A DNA stretch of 64,000 nt from Bifidobacterium adolescentis ATCC 15703. Its GTDB lineage: Bacteria > Actinomycetota > Actinomycetes > Actinomycetales > Bifidobacteriaceae. Of the stretch, positions 34,498 to 43,767 are shown in pieces (within the stretch, counting starts at the first letter, position 1; every line of letters begins with the position of its first letter). Location of the stretch: positions 117,946 to 181,945 of the forward strand of contig NC_008618.1 of assembly GCF_000010425.1 (NCBI RefSeq), given 5' to 3'. The position numbers were made by a program, and so were the translations under genes. The notes under the pieces were generated by a model. It was given only the letters and a program-made list of their open reading frames with translations, did not search any database and was not told where the DNA came from.

Positions 34498-36003
34498 ATG
34501 TCATGTACCACAATTCTTGTAGGCAAAAAAGCAAGTTACGACGGTTCGACCATCATCGCCCGAGATGACGACTCTGGTTCGGGACGTTACGATCCCAAGA
34601 AATTCGTAGTCGTCGCACCGCAGGAGCAGCCGCGGCACTACCGCAGTGTGCTGAGCCACGTTGAAATCGACCTTCCCGACAATCCATGCCGGTACAGCAT
34701 CGTACCGAACGTGCTTCCAAATCGTGGAATCCTTGCGGAAGCTGGCGTCAACGAACGCAACGTGGCCATGAGCGCCACCGAAACCATCGCCGTCAACGAG
34801 CGCGTGCTCGGCGCCGACCCGCTGGTCGCACTGCAGCCGGCCGACGAAGCCAATGGTAAGCCGGAAACCCCAGGCGGCATCGGCGAAGAAGACATCATCA
34901 CCCTCGTGCTGCCGTACGTCAACACCGCGCGCGAAGGCGTGAAACGTCTGGCCGAACTGCTCGAAACGTACGGAACGTACGAATCGAACGGCATCATCAT
35001 TTCCGACGTGGACGAAATCTGGTACGTCGAAACCATCGGCGGCCACCACTGGATCGCCCGCCGCGTGCCGGACGACAAATGCGCGATCATCCCCAACCAG
35101 CTTGGCATCGACTATTTCGATTTTGATGACGCCTTCAGCGACGCACGTGAATTCATGTGTAGCGCCGATCTGCAGGAATTCATCGAAACGCACTATCTTG
35201 GGCGCGCGGCGGGTACGCAGGGCGGCATGAACGGCGGCCACTGCAACCCGCGTATCGTATTCGGCACCGCCACCGCGAAGGACCACATCTACAACACGCC
35301 ACGCGCCTGGTACATGTACCGCTATCTCGATCCGGCCGACGCGGAAAACCTTACCCCTGAATCGGACGATATTCCATGGTGTCTCGAACCGGAGAATGCC
35401 GTGACCGTCGAGGATGTCGACTTCCTGCTCGGTTCGCACTTCGAAGGCACCCCGTATGACCCGTACGGCACGCAGGGAACTGAGGAAAGCCGCCATCGCT
35501 ACCGTCCGATCGGCATCAACCGCACCGGACACATGGTGGCCATGCAGATTCGCCCGTACGCGCCCGTCGAAAGCCGTTCGATCATGTGGATTTCGTACGG
35601 TTCCGGCGCGTTCACCACGTCCGCCCCGTTCTATGCGAACGTCGACGACACCCCCGCCTACCTGCGCGACACCACGCCGGAAGTCTCCACGGACTGCCTG
35701 TATTGGACGAACCGCCTGATTGCAACGCTCGCCGACGCGCACTTCTACGAGACCAGCAACGCGGTCGAGGGCTTCTCGGAAGATGTCCGTTCCTTCGGCC
35801 ACCGTCTGGTGGAACGTACGGATGATGCGCTTGCGACTGCCGGCGCAACGGACGCCCCGTCCGTCACCGCCCGTCTTGCGGCGGCCAATGACGAGATGGC
35901 GGACTACCTGCGGAAGCGCAATACGAAGCTGCTCGGCGACGTGCTATACACGTCCAGCAACCTTATGCACAACAGTTTCGCCATGTCCGACCGCTGGAAC
36001 TGA
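34498..36003 (+). CDS. C69-family dipeptidase (PepD-like)
   Basis: 501 residues from ATG 34498. Ntn-hydrolase peptidase of family C69: MSCTTILVGKKASYDGSTII gives the N-terminal nucleophile Cys3, followed by ARDDDSG; YVETIGGHHWIARRVPDDKC, MNGGHCNPRIVFGTA and DTPAYLRDTT-type segments are typical. These enzymes cleave dipeptides in the cytoplasm and serve peptide nutrition; there is no signal peptide. No Shine-Dalgarno lies within range. A TACAAT box (34485-34490) sits 7 bases before the ATG, so a leaderless transcript is likely. An in-frame ATG at 34480 would put the Cys at residue 9 and is less likely. Confidence 0.9.
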   Translation: MSCTTILVGKKASYDGSTIIARDDDSGSGRYDPKKFVVVAPQEQPRHYRSVLSHVEIDLPDNPCRYSIVPNVLPNRGILAEAGVNERNVAMSATETIAVNERVLGADPLVALQPADEANGKPETPGGIGEEDIITLVLPYVNTAREGVKRLAELLETYGTYESNGIIISDVDEIWYVETIGGHHWIARRVPDDKCAIIPNQLGIDYFDFDDAFSDAREFMCSADLQEFIETHYLGRAAGTQGGMNGGHCNPRIVFGTATAKDHIYNTPRAWYMYRYLDPADAENLTPESDDIPWCLEPENAVTVEDVDFLLGSHFEGTPYDPYGTQGTEESRHRYRPIGINRTGHMVAMQIRPYAPVESRSIMWISYGSGAFTTSAPFYANVDDTPAYLRDTTPEVSTDCLYWTNRLIATLADAHFYETSNAVEGFSEDVRSFGHRLVERTDDALATAGATDAPSVTARLAAANDEMADYLRKRNTKLLGDVLYTSSNLMHNSFAMSDRWN

Positions 36004-36056
36004 GCGTGATTCCGCGCGCTGAAGCGTTCGATAAGCGTTCAACACGCGTTCGGTAA

Positions 36057-36098
36057 ACGTTGAGGGGCTATCGACTCGTGCCGATGGCCCCTCAACGT
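36057..36098. terminator. Strong hairpin between convergent pepD and glycosyltransferase
   Basis: Arms ACGTTGAGGGGC (36057-36068) and GCCCCTCAACGT (36087-36098) are perfect, with CTATCG/CGATGG-like pairing inside. There is no long T tract. Its position suggests a shared bidirectional terminator. Confidence 0.65.
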
Positions 36099-36146
36099 TA
36101 TACGGGAATCAAAACCTGCGAGAACTTCGAAACTCGCGCACGAAGA

Positions 36147-37178
36147 TCAGTTGAACCCGACCACGTGCTCGGCCAGGAAATACCCCTTGCGGATCACGAA
36201 TCGGCCGGCCGAACCGCGCAGGTTCAACGCACGCGACATCGCCTTCTTACGCACGTCCTTGTAAATCGTCGGCGAATATGCCTCGATATCCGCCCACATG
36301 GCCTTCTTCTTCTCGTAATTCTCCGGCTCGCGCGACAGGATCATGAATACGCTCGCCACGGAGCTTTCAATCGCAAGAAAATGAATCATATAGCGGTACA
36401 GTCCGTCTGGCACCGTACCACGTTCGGGGGTGGCGTGCACCATGCATTGGTTGACGAGCCGCAGCTGGTCCACGCGTCGGATCATCACGTCCGTCTGCAC
36501 GCTCTGCCCGTCGCGGCCGATGAAATAGTGATAGAACGGCGTGTCCAGATACTGCAGCGACTTGACCCACGGGAACGGCTGATACGCGTAGATGAAGTCC
36601 ACGTAGAACGTGTGCTCCGGCAGCTGCATCTTCGATTCGCGTACCACGGCCGTGCGGTAGACAAGCGCGTGCATGAGGATGTATTCGGTCAGTCCGAAAT
36701 GCCCTAGATCGTCCCAGGTGAGCCGTTTGCCGGGCTCCATAGCGTGACGGAAGTTCACCACGTGCTTGTTGCGCTTGCCCACCTTGTCGTACACGTAGTT
36801 GGTGACGAGCATGTCGAGCGGGTCGTCCTTGCCGACCTCGTCGCGCAGCACGGCCAGAACCTGTTCCAGCGATTCGGGACCGACCCAATCGTCCGCGTCC
36901 ACGACCTTCACGTACATGCCGCTCGCCGCCGCAATGCCGGTGTTGACCGCGCCGCCGTGGCCTTTGTTCTCTTGATGGATCGCGCGGACGATCCCCGGAT
37001 TGCGCGCCTCGAACGTCTTCGCCATCTCCAGCGTGCCGTCGGACGAGCCGTCATCCACGATCAGCACTTCGATGTCGTCGTTGCGCTTCGACGCGATCAA
37101 CGATTCGACGCACCGTTCCAGGTATTCCGTCATGTTGTACGCGGGCACCACGAAGGTGAGCGTCTTCTTCTCCTGCAT
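36147..37178 (-). CDS. Family 2 glycosyltransferase
   Basis: 343 residues from ATG 37178, with GAGGAAG before it. A GT-A fold with LTFVVPAYNMTEYLERCVES at the start, IEVLIVDDGSSDGTLEM (nucleotide-sugar binding), NKGHGGAVNTGIAAASG and VVDADDW, the DxD-type metal motif. The remaining ~220 residues carry no membrane helices. It transfers a sugar from a nucleotide donor, probably at the inner face of the membrane; acceptor and sugar are not predictable. It stands alone and not in a polysaccharide cluster. Confidence 0.9.
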   Translation of the reverse strand: MQEKKTLTFVVPAYNMTEYLERCVESLIASKRNDDIEVLIVDDGSSDGTLEMAKTFEARNPGIVRAIHQENKGHGGAVNTGIAAASGMYVKVVDADDWVGPESLEQVLAVLRDEVGKDDPLDMLVTNYVYDKVGKRNKHVVNFRHAMEPGKRLTWDDLGHFGLTEYILMHALVYRTAVVRESKMQLPEHTFYVDFIYAYQPFPWVKSLQYLDTPFYHYFIGRDGQSVQTDVMIRRVDQLRLVNQCMVHATPERGTVPDGLYRYMIHFLAIESSVASVFMILSREPENYEKKKAMWADIEAYSPTIYKDVRKKAMSRALNLRGSAGRFVIRKGYFLAEHVVGFN

Positions 37179-37361
37179 ATTCTTCCTCGGATCGGGCTCG
37201 TGTCGGGCCGTGCGGCTGGCCGACCGCTCCGGCCAAAAGCATAACGAAACTAACGTAGCACCATGTGCGGTTCCGGGGCACGGTTTTGCACACAAACGGC
37301 ACCCTGAAATACGCAATCTGCACCTGAAATTTCCCCTAGGGTCATTTCGGGTGACGGTATG

Positions 37362-38255
37362 TCAGTTTTCGTCAATTGTTGATTGTTTTTGCGATTCGTG
37401 CGGGCTTTGCGGGTTTTGCGATTCGTTCGTCTCGTCTGATTCGTTTGATTCGTCTGCCGCTTGCGATTTGCCTACTGCTTGCGATCCGTCCGTCACGGTT
37501 GTCCCGTCCGTCGCGTCATCTCCCGCAGCAACCGCCTTCTCCTGCGATTTCGCGGCCTTCTTGCCCTGCTTCTCCTGCTTGGCGATCGCCTTCGCTTCCC
37601 GCGCGGCCTGCTTTTCCGCCTCGCGGGCGGCCTTTTCGCTTTCGTAGCGCAGTTCCGGCTTGGCTTCCATGCGGCTCAGCCCATACCATGCCAGGTTCAC
37701 GATATGCGCGGCGAGCTGCTCCTTGCTGAGCTTGCGTTGGTCGGCCCAGTATTGGCAGGTGTACACGGTCATGCCGATGAGCATCTGCGCGTAATACGGC
37801 ACGCTTTTGGCCGGCAGATGCTGGCGTTTGAACGCGTCGGTGAGAATGTCCTCGACGCGTACGGCAATGTCTCCAAGCAGCGAATTGAACGAGTTGGACG
37901 GGTCGGTTTTCGGCGAATCGCGCGTGAGCACGCGGAAGCCTTCGGCGTTTTCCTCCACGTAGGTGAGCAGCGCAAGCGCGGTGCGTTCCACGATTTGGCG
38001 CGGATGCGCCTGCGGGTCGGACAGCGCGTTGATGAGAACGTCGGTGAGCGCGCGCATTTCGCGGTCCACCACCACGGCGTACAGGCCTTCCTTTCCTCCG
38101 AAATGTTCGTAGACGATGGGTTTCGACACTTTTGCGGTCGAGGCGATCTCTTCCACGCTCACTGCTTCGAATCCCTTCGACGCGAACAGCGAACGACCAA
38201 TTTCGATGAGCTGCTCGCGCCGCTGATACGACGTCATTCTGGATGTGTTAGCCAT
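37362..38255 (-). CDS. TetR-family regulator with a long charged tail
   Basis: 297 residues from ATG 38255. The N-terminal helix-turn-helix AVSVEEIASTAKVSKPIVYEHF (about residues 31-52) is typical of TetR, and the ligand domain extends to about residue 205. A tail of about 90 residues follows, rich in Ala, Lys and Glu, then Ser/Glu/Thr/Asn repeats (NESDETNESQNPQSPHESQK). It is not part of the TetR fold and is probably disordered. No target gene is obvious; the neighbours are a glycosyltransferase (same strand) and the divergent DUF2089 cassette. In the spacer between this gene and the cassette lies a palindromic repeat at 38314-38335. Confidence 0.9.
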   Translation of the reverse strand: MANTSRMTSYQRREQLIEIGRSLFASKGFEAVSVEEIASTAKVSKPIVYEHFGGKEGLYAVVVDREMRALTDVLINALSDPQAHPRQIVERTALALLTYVEENAEGFRVLTRDSPKTDPSNSFNSLLGDIAVRVEDILTDAFKRQHLPAKSVPYYAQMLIGMTVYTCQYWADQRKLSKEQLAAHIVNLAWYGLSRMEAKPELRYESEKAAREAEKQAAREAKAIAKQEKQGKKAAKSQEKAVAAGDDATDGTTVTDGSQAVGKSQAADESNESDETNESQNPQSPHESQKQSTIDEN

Positions 38256-38313
38256 GCTGTCCAGTTTTTCACGTCCCGTGGATAGCTCCTTGACCGTCCG
38301 ACCCCCACGTATC

Positions 38314-38335
38314 GTCCGATTCTGGTGAATCGGAC
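38314..38335. repeat. Palindromic repeat GTCCGATTC-N4-GAATCGGAC
   Basis: Perfect 9-base arms (38314-38322 and 38327-38335) with loop TGGT. Same arms as the copy inside the aldo/keto reductase at 9634-9659. Confidence 0.8.
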
Positions 38336-38347
38336 ACGTGTGTCATA

Positions 38348-38376
38348 TTGACAATGCTTCATTGCAGCTTTAATAT
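38348..38376 (+). promoter_or_regulatory. Consensus-type promoter of the DUF2089 cassette
   Basis: TTGACA (38348-38353), a 17-base spacer and TAATAT (38371-38376) give a near-perfect sigma-70 promoter, the best seen in the window. Confidence 0.85.
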
Positions 38377-38377
38377 A

Positions 38378-38403
38378 TTTAATAAATAATAAATTTTATT
38401 AAA
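38378..38403. promoter_or_regulatory. AT-rich inverted repeat over the cassette start
   Basis: Arms TTTAATAAA (38378-38386) and TTTATTAAA (38395-38403) are perfect with an 8-base spacer. They lie between the -10 box and the ribosome site AAAGGGGG, so binding there would block transcription of the cassette. Confidence 0.6.
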
Positions 38404-38412
38404 GGGGGTGAT

Positions 38413-38706
38413 GTGGACCGTCTACCAGAATGGTTGGCCAACCTTGCGGAGGAGGATTTGGCCTTCATCAAGAACTTCGTGCTATCGTCAGGATCTCTGA
38501 AGCAAATGTCCCAGCTGTATCAAGTCTCCTACCCGACCATGAGGCTCCGGCTTGACAGGCTTATCGAAAAAATACGGTTGAACGACAACGAGACGGAGGA
38601 TCCATTCATCCTCTTGGTGAAGAGTCTCGCCATCGACGATAGATACGACGTCGACACGGCTCGAATACTCATAGACGAGTACAGAAAGAGAAGGGATGAA
38701 TCATGA
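38413..38706 (+). CDS. DUF2089-family helix-turn-helix protein
   Basis: 97 residues from GTG 38413, preceded by AAAGGGGG. LPEWLANLAEEDLAFIKNFVL and SGSLKQMSQLYQVSYPTMRL form the conserved DUF2089 region, a sigma-70-like helix-turn-helix that reads a repeated-sequence start (QVSYPTMRLRLDRL). Longer members carry an N-terminal zinc ribbon that is absent here. It is probably a DNA-binding regulator of its own cassette, given the palindrome over its promoter. The ATGA overlap couples it to the small membrane protein downstream. Base composition is more AT-rich than the neighbours. Confidence 0.75.
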   Translation: MDRLPEWLANLAEEDLAFIKNFVLSSGSLKQMSQLYQVSYPTMRLRLDRLIEKIRLNDNETEDPFILLVKSLAIDDRYDVDTARILIDEYRKRRDES

Positions 38707-38876
38707 GCTGGACATGGATCGCATTGTTGATTGAGATCCTAGGCGTAATCGCCGTATTCGTTCTGGTCTTCCTCATCGCGAGGAGCCTGATTCGCTACGC
38801 AAATTCCCTAAAGAAAGGAGGCAGTCCTTCAAAGCAGGCAGCGGAAGACAAAAAAATCACTCTTCATGATTTATAA
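38703..38876 (+). CDS. Small membrane protein of the DUF2089 cassette
   Basis: 57 residues, ATG 38703 overlapping the DUF2089 stop (ATGA). One hydrophobic helix (WIALLIEILGVIAVFVLVFL, about residues 5-26) is followed by a short basic tail (RSLIRYANSLKKGGSPSKQ) and an acidic end. No family recognised. The tight coupling suggests a membrane partner of the DUF2089 protein, for example to tether it or signal to it; this is inference. Confidence 0.7.
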   Translation: MSWTWIALLIEILGVIAVFVLVFLIARSLIRYANSLKKGGSPSKQAAEDKKITLHDL

Positions 38877-38956
38877 AAACGTTACCAGATATATCGAAGT
38901 CAAAAATCGCATTATCGATGCCCTGCATGGCAGAGCACCTTATTCCCCTGGCGGAT

Positions 38957-39010
38957 CGGACATTCGTGGTGCGTCCGCAGGGCGGAGCCGGAGTGTCCGT
39001 TGCGCTTTTT
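38957..39010 (+). terminator. Complex hairpin and T tract after the cassette
   Basis: CGGACA (38957-38962) pairs with TGTCCG (38994-38999), enclosing a TCCGC/GCGGA hairpin near 38975. TTTTT follows at 39006-39010, immediately before ftsY. It may be a member of the GTCCGA palindrome family used as a terminator. Confidence 0.55.
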
Positions 39011-39021
39011 AGGCTGGAGCC

Positions 39022-40284
39022 ATGGATACGAATGTGATTATTGCGATTGTCGCTGTTGTCGTTATTGCGGCAATTCTGGTGATCGGCGGATGGTGTCTCG
39101 GTAAGACCCGCAAGAACGCCGTCAACAAGTCCACTGAGGATGCGAAAGCGGCTGCTGATGCCCGTCTTGCTGCGGAAGCAAAGTCGGCTGCGGCTGATCC
39201 TTCCACGGTGAAGCCGTCCGTCGATTCCAATGTTGATGCAGCTGAAAAAGCTCCGGCTGAAAGTCAGCAGAAGTCCTCAGCTCAAGCTTCCTCTTCCGAA
39301 ACGGCGGCTCCTGCACCAGCCACCGAAGCCAAGCCCGAACCGGTTCATGAAACCCCCGAATCCGCCGGCACGCGCATGCAGCGTCTTAAGGCGCGCCTGT
39401 CGAAATCCGGCAATCCGTTCGGCAAGGCCCTGTTCAACATCCTCGCCAAGGATCAGCTCTCCGAAGCTGACTGGGAGGACGTCGAAGACACCCTTCTGCT
39501 TGCCGACGTGGGCGCGGAAGCCAGCGAACAGCTCGTCGAGGAACTACGCAACGACGCCCGAATCGCAGGCCAGTCCGACCCGGCCGAAGTGCGTGCCGCG
39601 CTGAAAGACAAGCTGCTGAAGCTCGTAGGCACTGACACGGATCGCCGCCTCAATGCCAATAAGGAAGGCGCGAACAAACCGAGCGTCATCATCATGGTCG
39701 GCGTGAACGGCACGGGCAAGACCACCACTGCGGGCAAGCTTTCCCGCCTGCTTGTTTCCGAAGGCAAGCAGGTCATGTTGGGAGCTGCCGATACCTTCCG
39801 CGCTGCGGCCGCCGACCAGTTGGAGACTTGGGGTGCGAAGGTGGGCGTTCCGGTCGTGCGTTCCGACAAGGACGGCGCCGATCCTGCGTCCGTCGCATTC
39901 GAGGCCAGTGCCAAGGCCAAGGAAGAGAACGCCGACGTGCTCATCATCGACACCGCCGGCCGCCTGCAGAACAAGGCGAACCTCATGGACGAGCTCGGCA
40001 AGATCCGCCGCGTTACCGAAAAGAATCTTCCGGTCGACGAGGTGCTGCTCGTGCTCGACGCCACCACCGGCCAGAATGGCATGACGCAGGCCAAGGTGTT
40101 CGCCGAAGCCATCGGCATTACCGGTGTGGTGCTCTCCAAGCTTGACGGTTCCGCAAAGGGCGGCATCGTGATTTCCGTGCAGAAGGAGCTTGGCGTGCCC
40201 GTCAAGCTCGTCGGCCTCGGCGAAGGCCCGGACGATCTTGCCCCGTTCGATCCGGAAGGCTTCGTCGACGGCATCCTCGCCTGA
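39022..40284 (+). CDS. ftsY: Signal recognition particle receptor FtsY
   Basis: 420 residues from ATG 39022. Residues 3-26 are a membrane helix (VIIAIVAVVVIAAILVIGGW), as in actinobacterial FtsY, followed by an Ala/Lys/Glu/Pro-rich acidic A region (about 30-115). The N domain (about 120-205) and GTPase G domain follow: VGVNGTGKTTTAGKLSRLL (G1), LGAADTFRAAAADQLETW (G2), IIDTAGRLQNKANLMDELGK (G3), LDATTGQNGMTQAKVF, SKLDGSAKGG (G4) and VGLGEGPDDLAPFDP (G5). It docks SRP-bound ribosomes at the membrane. A strong terminator follows; SRP54 is not in the window. Confidence 0.97.
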   Translation: MDTNVIIAIVAVVVIAAILVIGGWCLGKTRKNAVNKSTEDAKAAADARLAAEAKSAAADPSTVKPSVDSNVDAAEKAPAESQQKSSAQASSSETAAPAPATEAKPEPVHETPESAGTRMQRLKARLSKSGNPFGKALFNILAKDQLSEADWEDVEDTLLLADVGAEASEQLVEELRNDARIAGQSDPAEVRAALKDKLLKLVGTDTDRRLNANKEGANKPSVIIMVGVNGTGKTTTAGKLSRLLVSEGKQVMLGAADTFRAAAADQLETWGAKVGVPVVRSDKDGADPASVAFEASAKAKEENADVLIIDTAGRLQNKANLMDELGKIRRVTEKNLPVDEVLLVLDATTGQNGMTQAKVFAEAIGITGVVLSKLDGSAKGGIVISVQKELGVPVKLVGLGEGPDDLAPFDPEGFVDGILA

Positions 40285-40319
40285 CGTTCCCATATTTTCC
40301 GGATTTGCGATTTCCGTAG

Positions 40320-40362
40320 CGAAAACCTCCCGTCACGTTCCGTACGTGGCGGGAGGTTTTCG
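40320..40362. terminator. Bidirectional terminator between ftsY and the antiporter
   Basis: Perfect 13-base arms CGAAAACCTCCCG (40320-40332) and CGGGAGGTTTTCG (40350-40362). The TTTT within the 3' arm serves both strands. The two genes converge here. Confidence 0.85.
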
Positions 40363-40370
40363 TATTGCGA

Positions 40371-41561
40371 TTACTGCTCAGCGCCAGCCGTACCGGCAGC
40401 CGCAGCCCCCACTCCCGGCACCTTCCGGATCGTCAGCTTCAGCAGCAGCGGCGCGACCAGCGTCACCAGCGAAATGATGAAGATGATCGTCGAATAGTAT
40501 TCGCTGCCGAGCACATGCTCGTTGAAGCCGATTTGCGCGGTAATCAACGCCATCTCGCCACGCGGTACCATGCCCGCGCCGATCATCAGCGCCGAAGCGC
40601 CGCCAAAACCGGCCATGCGGCCACCCAAACCGCAGCCGACGACCTTCGTGATCACGCCGAGAACCGTCATGATCGCAATGAACACAATCATCTTCGTATC
40701 ATCCACGCCTGTGGTCTGCAGGCCGATGCCCACGAAGAACACCGGCACGAACAACGTGTCTCCAACCGGCTCGATATACCGGTCCGCGTCCTCCGCGTAA
40801 TCGCTGTTGCTTACCGCGATGCCGGCGAAAAACGCGCCCACCGCGTAGCTCAACCCGGCCAGATTCGACGCCCACGCCATCGCCAGGCAGATGATCACGG
40901 CCATCACCGCGATGCCGGACGGCGCCTTCAGCACGCCAGCCAGCGTCATCAGCGCCGGCGCCACCCAAACCACCACCACGGCGGCCGCCACAAAGAACAG
41001 CACCTGCTTGAGCAGAATCAAACCCAGCCCTGCCACGTCCACGCTGCCGGTGTTGACGAGCGTGCACATCACGGACAGCAGGATCACGCCGATCACATCG
41101 TCAGCCACGGCCGCGCCGAGAATCGACACGCCTTCCTTCGAATCAAGCAGTCCGGCTTCCTTCAGCACCGCCACGGAAATCGACACGGACGTGGCGGAGA
41201 ACACCACGCCGATGAACGCAGCCGGAATCGGCTTGAAGCCAAACAGCAGGCTCACTCCACCCATCACCGCCACGGGGAACACCACGCCCATGCACGCGAT
41301 GATGACCGCCGCCTTCGAATATTTCTTCAGCAACTGCAGGTCGCAGCCGACACCGCCCAAAAACATGAGGATGATGATGCCGAGGTCGCTGAACAATGAC
41401 AGCGAATCGCTCATGTGCATCACGCCCAGCAGCGAAGGGCCCACGAGAATGCCGACGAGGATCTGCCCGATCACTTCCGGCAGCTGCGCTTTGCGGCAGA
41501 TCAGCCCGGAAACCGTGGTCAGCATCAAAATGGCGCACAGTGAAATGATGAACGTTGCCAT
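40371..41561 (-). CDS. Cation:proton antiporter, CPA2 (Kef/NapA-like)
   Basis: 396 residues from ATG 41561; the frame upstream is Arg-rich and has no ribosome site. Twelve to thirteen helices: FIISLCAILMLTTVSGLICR, LPEVIGQILVGILVGPSLLG, LGIIILMFLGGVGCDLQLLK, SVSISVAVLKEAG and ADDVIGVILLSVMC (with the Asp-Asp pair of the transport core of NapA-type antiporters). It lacks the TrkA-N regulatory domain and ends shortly after the last helix. It exchanges Na+ or K+ for protons. It is unrelated in operon terms to the ftsY gene and differs in sequence from the CPA2 protein at 1960-3426. Confidence 0.88.
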   Translation of the reverse strand: MATFIISLCAILMLTTVSGLICRKAQLPEVIGQILVGILVGPSLLGVMHMSDSLSLFSDLGIIILMFLGGVGCDLQLLKKYSKAAVIIACMGVVFPVAVMGGVSLLFGFKPIPAAFIGVVFSATSVSISVAVLKEAGLLDSKEGVSILGAAVADDVIGVILLSVMCTLVNTGSVDVAGLGLILLKQVLFFVAAAVVVVWVAPALMTLAGVLKAPSGIAVMAVIICLAMAWASNLAGLSYAVGAFFAGIAVSNSDYAEDADRYIEPVGDTLFVPVFFVGIGLQTTGVDDTKMIVFIAIMTVLGVITKVVGCGLGGRMAGFGGASALMIGAGMVPRGEMALITAQIGFNEHVLGSEYYSTIIFIISLVTLVAPLLLKLTIRKVPGVGAAAAGTAGAEQ

Positions 41562-41975
41562 GGTCCTCGCCGCTCTCTCGTTACGCGCGCCATACGTTCG
41601 CCGCACCGCGCGTTCGGTGTACATGCCACGCGCTCGCCGTACGCGGCGTTCTCCCGTCGCGTGCCACGCGTGTTCCGTAAGTTTCAGCTACCTAACTTAC
41701 TCCGTCCGCAGCGTTGCCCGCCGCTTCCGTCCACCGTCGCAATTTCATATTGCGATTGCCGGGCGATTATGCCTTCCGTATTTCCGTACCGCCAGTTTCG
41801 TTGGAATTCCGCCATTTTTCGGCGTAGGTTGACGTTCCGTGCGGATGGCGTTACGTTGGCGTAACACGTCGTAACGTTTTCAAAACGCGGCCGGCGTTCC
41901 ATATCGTTCTGTCAGCCCCACACGATGGGGACGGAAATGTTGAACCAAATATAGAGAAAGAAAGAGGAGGGTGAC
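41562..41975. other. Spacer upstream of amtB
   Basis: 414 bases with no gene. It holds an inverted repeat GTAAGTT-N10-AACTTAC (41677-41700) on the antiporter side and the CGTAAC cluster (41850-41875) on the amtB side. Confidence 0.6.
41850..41876. promoter_or_regulatory. Candidate nitrogen-control operator upstream of amtB
   Basis: GTTACG-TTGG-CGTAAC (41850-41865) is an inverted repeat, and a further CGTAAC follows at 41870-41875, ten bases from the second half-site. GTNAC/GTAAC half-sites at ~11-base intervals resemble GlnR boxes. About 100 bases before amtB. Which regulator binds is not known. Confidence 0.5.
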
Positions 41976-43611
<1,636 letters not shown>

Positions 43612-43767
43612 TCCGTCCGGCCTTGTGATCGGGCCGATTCGGACAAGATGAAATAAAGACCCCCGGGCTTGAAGTTCGGGTTATCAATTACGACACATCC
43701 CCGTACGTGCCTCGCGCCGTGCGGGGATTGTCATAAGTCGTCATAGGTTTCATAAGGAACGTGCGTT

